Shown here piece by piece: positions 1-6,570 of a DNA stretch of 27,112 nt. The DNA is from Bacteroidetes bacterium UBA1947 (GTDB lineage Bacteria > Bacteroidota > Bacteroidia > Chitinophagales > Chitinophagaceae): assembly GCA_002336915.1 (NCBI GenBank), contig DDET01000012.1, positions 1-27,112 of the forward strand, in the 5' to 3' direction. Under the pieces are notes generated by a model. It searched no databases. It was not told the DNA's origin and saw nothing but the letters and a program-made list of their open reading frames with translations. Position numbers and translations under genes: made by a program. Within the stretch, counting starts at the first letter, position 1. Each line of letters opens with the position of its first letter.

Positions 1-105
1 TTCTATTGAAATCAAAGTAAAGGCAAGAATGCAGCCGTGACATTGAGCGTGGCGTTCTTGTGCCTTGCTGCGCGCTGCGCACTCACCCCCTCCCTTAGTA
101 CTTTC

Positions 106-238
106 TTTCCCCATTGAGTCTTTCGATAGAGGACTCAATGGCTCGCGAAGGGCACAAGACAACGGTCCTTCACATTAAGTCCACCAAACATAACCCCGCA
201 GGGGTTGAATGTGAATAGCTCCGGATGAAATCCGGGGT
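106..238. repeat. Composite palindromic repeat, unit 1
   Basis: The unit contains three successive palindromes. The first is a 10-bp stem, CCATTGAGTC (111-120) against GACTCAATGG (132-141). The second is AACCCCGCAGGGGTT (192-206). The third is a TCCGGATGAAATCCGGG-type hairpin near 219-236. The same order recurs 150 bp downstream as unit 2. No reading frame of interest overlaps it. It looks like a mobile or dispersed intergenic repeat rather than a gene; its function is unknown. Confidence 0.7.
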
Positions 239-255
239 TTCAAAGCGCTTCATCT

Positions 256-390
256 CTTTCCCCACTAAGTCTCTCGATAGAGGACTCAATGGCTCGCGTG
301 GAATGCCGTGCGACGGTCTTTCACATCTAGTTCACGAAACATAATCCCGAAGGGATTAAACGTGAATAGCCCCGGATGCAATCCGGGGTA
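256..390. repeat. Composite palindromic repeat, unit 2
   Basis: This is a diverged second copy of the 106-238 unit. It shares CTCGATAGAGGACTCAATGG (positions 272-291), ACATAATCCCGAAGGGATTA and CCCCGGATGCAATCCGGGG. The middle palindrome has changed on both arms compared with unit 1 (AATCCC/GGGATT instead of AACCCC/GGGGTT). Such compensated changes suggest that pairing is maintained. A further single AACCCCGAAGGGGTT palindrome follows at 411-425. Otherwise 1-512 holds no gene. Confidence 0.7.
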
Positions 391-512
391 CGAAATCTAT
401 TAGGTCACGCAACCCCGAAGGGGTTGAACAATGCGCTAAACCGAATGTCTTTACCCAATGCAGGCGCAAGCACACATCCCAAACACTGGGCACCTAAAAT
501 GTCATACGCCCC

Positions 513-1631
513 TTAAAGCGTATCATACTTCGCGAATATTTTATCGTCTTTCATTTTTTCCAGGAAAAATGCCACCGCTTGTTCTTTCGTAAGGTTAAAT
601 TCTTTTTCTATCGCCCTGTAAAAATCTTCTTCTTTGTTCCCATACGAAAATAATTTCTTTAATTTTTCATATCCCCCTATCCGGATTGCCTCTTCACAAA
701 ATAGCCCGCCTATTAGGTATTGCGGGTTAGTGTGAGTGTCCATATAGTTAAAGTCAATAAGATCTTTTACACTACCCGGCTGCTCATGTAAATATTGTTG
801 TAGCCTTTTTTGATGATAGGGCAATGGTTTGCCCCAATGCCCTCCCAAAAGGGCTGAAAATCCCGACAGGAATATTTGGTGTGCATTCGGAAAGCTTGCA
901 TTGATCACATGTACAAGCTCATGAGGGTAATAAAATCCCCCGCCCGAAAAGATCAAGTGGTTTTTTTCATGAAAGCAGCCTCCCTTATTCTGAACACCAT
1001 CACTGATATAACTTTCAAAGCCCGCCGCCTCCTGCACTTCAGCAAGCCCCGTAGATGCGTAGAAATCTATCTGGTAGGGCTTGATATCAAAGGACCGGAA
1101 TATTTTTTCCAGGAAGGCCTCACTCTTTTTTGCATCAGCGATATTTATAGGATAGTAAGATGGGTAATGGAATGTCAGCCAGCCCGCTCTGTAAATTTTC
1201 CAGTTTTTAGTGTTGTAGCTAAGGTAGTTCGATAGCTTATAATCACTGCCCTTTCTTTTCACAATGAACTTAACGATACTCAACAAAGCAGAAGAATTGC
1301 TATCCGCAAAGCCCATTCCTATTTTCAGCTCGTAAATATTGCTGTCTAGTTGTTTTATTTTCAAGGTGTGACTCACCTTCGAGAAAGTGCCCCCGCATTC
1401 CCAATTACGCAGGATGTCATACCCGGCATATCTTCTTACCTCGCTTTCTTCCCAATATTTCGAAGCTTTTTCGCGATCATCTAGTACGCTGATGTAATTG
1501 GTCCATAGTGTATATATTGCCTTATTAGGTTGTACACTGGTATCTAAAAAATTGCTGAAAACGCTATCCTGTGCGAACGTGCTTGTTGCGAAGCAAACTA
1601 CTATGATGAAGCTGGTTAGAAACTTGTTCAT
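513..1631 (-). CDS. Secreted protein with HExxH motif, putative metallopeptidase-like
   Basis: I do not recognise a named family. With the start at 1631 the protein is 372 aa and opens with a clear signal peptide (MNKFLTSFIIVVCFATSTFA, then Q). An in-frame ATG at 1652 would add seven residues and blur that signal. A gluzincin-like zinc motif, HELVH, lies at about residues 237-241 within a YPHELVHVI context. In peptidases of this kind the third ligand is usually a Glu in an EGLA-type segment roughly 20 residues on. Here the matching segment reads LSGFSALLGG and has no Glu, so catalysis is uncertain. The rest looks like a globular periplasmic or surface protein. It is divergent from the truncated gene at 1670 and overlaps nothing. 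The gene is certainly coding; the peptidase role is an inference. Confidence 0.75.
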   Translation of the reverse strand: MNKFLTSFIIVVCFATSTFAQDSVFSNFLDTSVQPNKAIYTLWTNYISVLDDREKASKYWEESEVRRYAGYDILRNWECGGTFSKVSHTLKIKQLDSNIYELKIGMGFADSNSSALLSIVKFIVKRKGSDYKLSNYLSYNTKNWKIYRAGWLTFHYPSYYPINIADAKKSEAFLEKIFRSFDIKPYQIDFYASTGLAEVQEAAGFESYISDGVQNKGGCFHEKNHLIFSGGGFYYPHELVHVINASFPNAHQIFLSGFSALLGGHWGKPLPYHQKRLQQYLHEQPGSVKDLIDFNYMDTHTNPQYLIGGLFCEEAIRIGGYEKLKKLFSYGNKEEDFYRAIEKEFNLTKEQAVAFFLEKMKDDKIFAKYDTL

Positions 1632-1669
1632 TGGGGGAATAGTGTTGTACATACTAAATTAATAATATT

Positions 1670-2143
1670 TTGCTGGTTTCTAAGGCAGGTCTAAAGAATG
1701 CCTGCGATCTTAACAAGGGAAACCCTGGCTACGATAATGATTTCATTGTCGAAGATCTCGATTTTGATGGCTTTAATGATTTTAGGTTCGTAATTACCCC
1801 CGTTTTAGATTATCGGCGTCTTTATTCTTATTGGCGTTATGATACTGTAAAGAAGCTCTTTGTAAAGTTCTCGTTGTTAGACAATATGCAGCTTACCTAC
1901 CCGGGTTTTGATTCGTCTACCAGGCGAGTATTCGAAAGCGGGGACGACCATCATTTAGACCGCAGTCGTCGCCATGGCAGCGATGTTTTTATATATAAAA
2001 ATGGCAAACTCAAACTTGTCGAGACCGCTGATTTCTATTCAGTGAAGGATCAAAATAGCTTTTACTTTTTAACAGTACGTAGAAAAAGAGTAAACGGGAA
2101 ATGGAAAATAGTTGAAAAAAGCAAGCAACTGCCCGGGCGATAA
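1670..2143 (+). CDS. XAC2610-like protein, N-terminally truncated
   Basis: The 157-aa frame begins only at a TTG, with an in-frame stop 15 bases upstream at 1655-1657, and there is no signal peptide. The motif VEDLDFDGFNDFRFV (about residues 27-41) is typical of the XAC2610-related/FG-GAP-like secreted proteins of Bacteroidota, which normally begin with a signal peptide and an N-terminal strand region. Here the N-terminal part is missing, and the remaining frame starts within 20 bp of the divergent gene's start codon. The simplest reading is a gene remnant left after a rearrangement. The downstream frame is intact to a normal stop and ends in a basic segment (KSKQLPGR). It is either a pseudogene or a short cytoplasmic derivative. 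Confidence 0.5.
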   Translation: MLVSKAGLKNACDLNKGNPGYDNDFIVEDLDFDGFNDFRFVITPVLDYRRLYSYWRYDTVKKLFVKFSLLDNMQLTYPGFDSSTRRVFESGDDHHLDRSRRHGSDVFIYKNGKLKLVETADFYSVKDQNSFYFLTVRRKRVNGKWKIVEKSKQLPGR

Positions 2144-2770
2144 AATGCACATTCTTTGTTGTGGCAAGCGCAAATCAGCCGGTTTGCAACCGGAATTGAC
2201 TTGATTAGCTAAAAAACGATACAAGGGCTTATTAAAATGTGGATATCATTATTTGGAAACCCCTATCTCCATTTCGTATCTTGCTATGTCCATTTCAGTT
2301 TTTAGTATCTACTGAAATAGAGCAATAAATAATATCGTTAACCTTAAACCTTTTAACATCCCATGAACAATTACCTCAATACATCCTAACCGTCCTTAAA
2401 TCCCGAAAATCGTGTTCGGGCAATCGGGCATGACTCGGGCACAGATCGGGCATGATAGCTAAATCATAATATGATATGTTCACCAACGCTTTTAGCGATC
2501 CGGTCCTAACAAAATGCCCGATTTATATCTATTCGGGCATCCGGCTCAAACCGGGCGATCCGTTGATCCGTAAAATCCTGGTTCATACAAAAACCGGAAA
2601 AAACCAGAAATGATACCAAAACCTTATATGGTATGATAGGCAAGTCTTTGCAAGAAATGCCCCTCAAAAAACCGGAAATACATTTTGCACCGGAAACCGG
2701 AAATTCTGTTAATAACAGGTAATATCTCCTCTCCTTTGGAGAGGCCCGGGAGACGTCTTAACTAATTATT
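2144..2770. other. Long intergenic region with heptamer array and hairpins
   Basis: No convincing gene lies here. Visible structure includes an inverted repeat ATTTCAGT/ACTGAAAT (2292-2299 and 2311-2318); four direct TCGGGCA heptamers starting at 2416, 2424, 2435 and 2446; a hairpin ATGCCCGA/TCGGGCAT (2514-2540) built from the same heptamer; several ACCGGAAA motifs between about 2588 and 2705; and a CTCCTCTCC-TTT-GGAGAGG palindrome near 2729-2748. The last belongs to the dispersed repeat type seen at the right end of the window. Confidence 0.5.
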
Positions 2771-2778
2771 TACTTTTG
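2771..2778 (+). promoter_or_regulatory. -7 element of the E1 gene promoter
   Basis: TACTTTTG is a perfect match to the Bacteroidota sigma-A -7 element TAnnTTTG. It lies 17 bases before the ATG at 2796, giving a short leader. No good -33 TTTG at the usual spacing is visible. Confidence 0.55.
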
Positions 2779-2795
2779 CACCACAATCCCCATTT

Positions 2796-4772
2796 ATGCA
2801 ATTCGACAGGAGTGGTTTTTCTAATGAGAAATTAGTGCAGCTTTATACTGAGCTGTTGCGCCCCCGCATGATAGAAGAGAAGATGCTGGTACTGCTCCGT
2901 CAGGGCCGCATCAGCAAGTGGTTCAGCGGCATAGGGCAGGAGGCCATCTCCATAGGTGCCACCTTGGCATTGGATACCGATGAATACATAATGCCCCTGC
3001 ATCGCAATCTCGGCGTATTCACAGCCCGCAAAATGCCTTTCGATAAACTGTTCATGCAGTGGCAGGGCCGTAAGGAGGGTTTCAGCAAGGGCCGCGAGCG
3101 TTCATTCCACTTCGGGGCCAATGAGTACCATATATGCGGTATGATATCGCACCTTGGTCCGCAGCTGGCTATTGCCGATGGTATTGCACTGGCGCATAAG
3201 CTCCGGAAAGAAAATAAGATATCCCTCGCCTTCAGCGGCGATGGAGGTACCAGCGAGGGCGATTTCCATGAGGCGCTCAACGTTGCGGCCGTATGGGGCC
3301 TCCCCGTCATATTCCTGATAGAGAACAACGGCTATGGCCTCAGCACTCCTGTCAATGAACAGTTCGTATGCAAGCAGCTTGCCGATCGTGCCCCCGGCTA
3401 CGGTATGCTGGGCATCACTATAGATGGCAACAACATTCTCGAAGTGCATCGCGCCATAACGGAAGCACGTCAGTACTGCATACGCGAGCAGAAGCCTATA
3501 CTCATAGAGTGCATGACCTTCCGCATGCGCGGGCATGAAGAGGCAAGTGGCGTAAAATATGTACCAAAAGAGCTATTCGACGAATGGGGTAAAAAAGACC
3601 CTGTATCCAACTTCGAGCAGTATCTTTTAAATCTCAAAGTCCTCGACGGGACAACCATAGAAAAGATACGGGCGGAGATACAGAAGGAAATCGAGGACGG
3701 CATCGCCACAGGCTTTGCAGCAGAACCGGTAAAGCCGAATACGGCCGAAGAAGTAGCGGATGTATATGCACCTGCACCTGCAGTGATACACTCCACCTCC
3801 CGTACAAAAACAGAGAAGAAATTCATCAATGCCATAAGCGATGCACTGCGCGAGAGCATGGAGCGCTATCCCAATCTGGTATTGATGGGACAGGACATAG
3901 CCGAATACGGTGGTGCTTTCAAAGTGACCGAAGGCTTCGTAGAGCGCTTTGGCAAAGAACGTGTGCGCAATACACCACTCTGCGAAAGCGCCATAGTGGG
4001 CGCTGCTCTCGGCCTCTCCATTAAAGGCTACAAAGCCATGATGGAGATGCAGTTTGCCGATTTTGCTACTGTTGGCTTCAATCAGATAATCAACAACCTA
4101 GCTAAGATACACTACCGCTGGGGCCAGAATGCTGATGTGGTGATACGCATGCCCACGGGTGGCGGTGTAGGCGCAGGCCCCTTCCACTCGCAGAGCAATG
4201 AGGCATGGTTTGTACATACCCCCGGCCTTAAGGTGGTTTATCCCTCCACCCCTGAAGATGCAAAAGGCTTGCTCAACGCAGCCCTGGCCGACCCTAACCC
4301 CGTAATGTACTTTGAGCACAAAGGCTTGTACCGTTCCATCAATGGCGAAGTGCCCGACGACTACTACACTATTGAGATAGGCAAGGCAAAACACGTTCAG
4401 GAAGGTGAAGACATAAGTGTAATAACATATGGTGCAGGAGTACACTGGGCGCTGGAGTACGCTACGCAACACCCCGATGTTTCATTAGATATCCTCGACC
4501 TTCGCACCCTCCTCCCGCTCGACTATGATGCCATTAAAGAAGCCGTGCAGCGCACGGGTAAAGTATTGCTCCTGCACGAAGACACCCTCATAGGTGGCAT
4601 TGGCGGCGAAATAGGCGCATGGATCAGTGAGCACTGCTTTCAGTACCTCGATGCACCCATAGTCCGTTGCGCCAGCCTCGATACACCGGTTCCATTCGCA
4701 ATAGAACTGGAGCAAAACTTCATGGCCAAAGGCAGACTGGACGAATGCATACAAAAACTCATGCGCTATTAA
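2796..4772 (+). CDS. 2-oxoacid dehydrogenase E1, alpha/beta fusion (branched-chain type)
   Basis: This thiamine-diphosphate enzyme decarboxylates a 2-oxoacid and passes the acyl group to the lipoyl E2 of a dehydrogenase complex in the cytoplasm. The E1-alpha half (about residues 10-300) carries the ThDP motif, starting GDGG at 148-151 and ending NN at 177-178, in the context GDGGTSEGDFHEA ... IENNGYGLST. A linker around 310-335 joins it to an E1-beta/transketolase-like half (about 337-658) with PLCESAIVGAALGL, GPFHSQSNEAWF and LHEDTLIGGIG. The total of 658 aa is normal for the fused form common in Bacteroidota. Sequence resemblance favours 2-oxoisovalerate (branched-chain) over pyruvate, but acetoin or another 2-oxoacid cannot be excluded. 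No E2 or E3 gene is adjacent, so the partners lie elsewhere. It appears monocistronic, with its own promoter and repeats on its 3' side. Confidence 0.93.
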   Translation: MQFDRSGFSNEKLVQLYTELLRPRMIEEKMLVLLRQGRISKWFSGIGQEAISIGATLALDTDEYIMPLHRNLGVFTARKMPFDKLFMQWQGRKEGFSKGRERSFHFGANEYHICGMISHLGPQLAIADGIALAHKLRKENKISLAFSGDGGTSEGDFHEALNVAAVWGLPVIFLIENNGYGLSTPVNEQFVCKQLADRAPGYGMLGITIDGNNILEVHRAITEARQYCIREQKPILIECMTFRMRGHEEASGVKYVPKELFDEWGKKDPVSNFEQYLLNLKVLDGTTIEKIRAEIQKEIEDGIATGFAAEPVKPNTAEEVADVYAPAPAVIHSTSRTKTEKKFINAISDALRESMERYPNLVLMGQDIAEYGGAFKVTEGFVERFGKERVRNTPLCESAIVGAALGLSIKGYKAMMEMQFADFATVGFNQIINNLAKIHYRWGQNADVVIRMPTGGGVGAGPFHSQSNEAWFVHTPGLKVVYPSTPEDAKGLLNAALADPNPVMYFEHKGLYRSINGEVPDDYYTIEIGKAKHVQEGEDISVITYGAGVHWALEYATQHPDVSLDILDLRTLLPLDYDAIKEAVQRTGKVLLLHEDTLIGGIGGEIGAWISEHCFQYLDAPIVRCASLDTPVPFAIELEQNFMAKGRLDECIQKLMRY

Positions 4773-4779
4773 CCCCATA

Positions 4780-4852
4780 GCGTCAGTACCGCTTTCGCGG
4801 TCAGACGCCTTTCAAACCGGTAGCGTCAGAACCGCTTTTCGCGGTCGGACGC
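4780..4852. repeat. Twin GCGTC...GACGC hairpin repeat
   Basis: Two near-identical 29-30 bp palindromes lie head to tail at 4780-4808 and 4823-4852. Both have the form GCGTCAG-(t/a)ACCGC-loop-GCGGTC-(a/g)GACGC, with stems GCGTC/GACGC and ACCGC/GCGGT. They start 7 bases after the E1 stop codon and could slow or end transcription, although no U-tract follows. Confidence 0.65.
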
Positions 4853-4865
4853 GTTAAGAGACCGC

Positions 4866-4945
4866 TGTCCCATATGGACAAAATATCGGTAGAAAGGAGA
4901 AAATGCCGAAATGATGGAAGTCCCTGTGGACGGCATATTGGCGAA
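4866..4945. repeat. Dispersed ATATCGGTAGA element, copy 1
   Basis: The core GACAAAATATCGGTAGA (4877-4893) is identical to 9269-9285. In both places a GTCC/GGAC-type hairpin precedes the core, and a GAAGTCCC-loop-GGAC hairpin follows 20-40 bases later (here GTCCCTGTGGAC, near 4919-4931). Both copies lie just 3' of a + strand gene. The remaining bases to 5066 hold no gene. Confidence 0.6.
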
Positions 4946-5066
4946 TGGTAAGATTATTAGAAACAGGAGGAGCAGAACATAACTCCTATTTTTGACTTTT
5001 GAATTTTGACTTTTGAATTGAATTTTGCTTTGGAAAAGATTACTTTAGTATAGTAAAGCGAACATA

Positions 5067-5912
5067 ATGAAGAGCTTTTTTCCCGTTATATTATTTATTG
5101 CTGTAAGTGCTTTATTGTTTTCCTGCAATAGCATGGGGGATAAAAGCAGCCATGGCCCCATTACACTGGGCGACAGCAGCACCATAGTTACCGAAGCGGA
5201 TTCCCAATACCGTCGCGATTTTGTGACCGACCTAAAGCCCGCCGAACCCCAGCCTGAAGAAGCTAAGAAAGATACGCTGCCTGCACAGGGCCCCGCACAG
5301 CCCTCAGCAGCTCAGCCCGCTGCTGCAGCGCCAGCCGCACAACCTGCCCCCGCAGCAGCAGGCAATGGCCTTACAATAGCCTTTAAAGAAGTAACACTGT
5401 TCCTGCCCGGTATCAGTGCAAAAGGCGCTCGCAATCAAAATCTGCAAAAAGCAAATGGCGCTACTTTCCAGTTGCAAAGCGGCACTTTAGATGGCAGTCA
5501 GATAAAAGCAACTTCAGGTACCATTACCAAAATATCCATGCGCTATACTTCCAGCGTAGTTGCACGGAATAACCTCGGTACACTGCAACTCGGTGCGCTC
5601 GATGCATCATCGCCCTGGCAGCCCATGAAAGGAGGCAACAATGTATACAATATAACCGGTCTTGATGCCAAACACATTATCCCTGCTAGGGCCGGTGCAG
5701 GCGACATACGTAATGCTGTAGTAAAAGCAACGAAACAGGCACGCATGAGCCGTAAGGCGCAGCAGCAATGGCAAAACAGCCTGCGTAATGTACGCAGTGT
5801 TAACCAGCGTCCCTTATCCGTATACCTCCACAGTGTTATGTGGAAGATAGAAGGCAAAGACGCCGCCGGTAAACCTTTCCAGAAGCAAATAAGAATAGAC
5901 CTGAACGCCTGA
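5067..5912 (+). CDS. Hypothetical lipoprotein with Ala/Pro-rich linker
   Basis: This is a 281-aa protein of no family I recognise. The N-terminus MKSFFPVILFIAVSALLFSC is a lipoprotein signal peptide with lipobox LFSC, so Cys20 would be lipidated and the protein anchored in an envelope membrane facing the periplasm or the surface. Residues about 60-98 form a low-complexity Pro/Ala/Gln linker (QPSAAQPAAAAPAAQPAPAA). A globular domain of about 180 residues, rich in polar and basic residues, follows. The downstream gene is convergent and ends 7 bases away, so this gene stands alone. A weak promoter-like TACTTTAG lies about 20 bases before the start. Confidence 0.8.
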   Translation: MKSFFPVILFIAVSALLFSCNSMGDKSSHGPITLGDSSTIVTEADSQYRRDFVTDLKPAEPQPEEAKKDTLPAQGPAQPSAAQPAAAAPAAQPAPAAAGNGLTIAFKEVTLFLPGISAKGARNQNLQKANGATFQLQSGTLDGSQIKATSGTITKISMRYTSSVVARNNLGTLQLGALDASSPWQPMKGGNNVYNITGLDAKHIIPARAGAGDIRNAVVKATKQARMSRKAQQQWQNSLRNVRSVNQRPLSVYLHSVMWKIEGKDAAGKPFQKQIRIDLNA

Positions 5913-5918
5913 GATTAA

Positions 5919-6419
5919 TTACCATTCATATTCTTCCTTCACACGCTTTTCCAGCCGCTCCACCAGTGTAAGTGTAGCAGGGCAGTGCACAAGGTTATTC
6001 GTGAAGGTATCGTTATAAAGGTCGAATGGCTTTTTGTTGTGGTGGGGGAATTCAGCGCAGTCCGCTGGCCGCACTTCATATATGGAGCACATATTGTTCT
6101 TCAGGAACTGGCAGGGCTGTTTTTTATTTACCCAGTCGCCGGTATCTTCTTCTTTCAGCAGCCATTTTTCTTTGAATGCATCAGGTGTCATTCCTGTATG
6201 GGCAGCTATGCGCTTAATATCCTTAGGGGTAAAGGTGGGTGTCATGGTCTTGCAGCAATTAGCACACTTCATGCAGTCTATATCGCGCCATACGGTTGCA
6301 TCTACTTCAGCCACCAGCTTGGGCATATCATGGGGTACTATTGTGTCCAGTTTAGTTAAGAATGCTTTGAGTTTCCTTTTTTTCTTCGAAGCCTTTTCCC
6401 TGAATTTTTTCAAGTCCAT
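5919..6419 (-). CDS. YkgJ-type CxxCxxCC cysteine-cluster protein
   Basis: This 166-aa member of the YkgJ/UPF0153 family of putative zinc- or iron-chelating proteins has the signature C49-x2-C52-x2-CC (55-56). Additional cysteines at 103 (QPCQFL), 111 (NMCSIYEVRPADC) and 121 complete the usual set. The N-terminal 25 residues are very Lys-rich. There is no signal peptide, so it is cytoplasmic. The biochemical role of the family is poorly defined; some members are described as Fe-S or zinc binding, and the match here rests on the cysteine pattern. It has its own promoter (6443-6450) and converges on the lipoprotein gene at 5067. Confidence 0.85.
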   Translation of the reverse strand: MDLKKFREKASKKKRKLKAFLTKLDTIVPHDMPKLVAEVDATVWRDIDCMKCANCCKTMTPTFTPKDIKRIAAHTGMTPDAFKEKWLLKEEDTGDWVNKKQPCQFLKNNMCSIYEVRPADCAEFPHHNKKPFDLYNDTFTNNLVHCPATLTLVERLEKRVKEEYEW

Positions 6420-6442
6420 GAGGTAAATATAAGAGCGTTTAA

Positions 6443-6450
6443 CAAAATTA
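6443..6450 (-). promoter_or_regulatory. -7 element for the cysteine-cluster gene
   Basis: On the minus strand this reads TAATTTTG, a perfect TAnnTTTG match ending about 23 bases before the ATG at 6419. Confidence 0.5.
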
Positions 6451-6570
6451 TAACCAATATTTTTTATCGCTCAACGAATAAATAAATGTTTGTAACTTAA
6501 AACGGGCAAGGTTTTTGTCTCCCCATATAAACCCGGGTATAAATGCCCCGGTCAAATACGCGGTATATAG

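Noticed and set aside
106..425. Possible CRISPR array at the left end
   Set aside because: Only two long units with internal palindromes; no short identical repeats with unique spacers and no cas genes.
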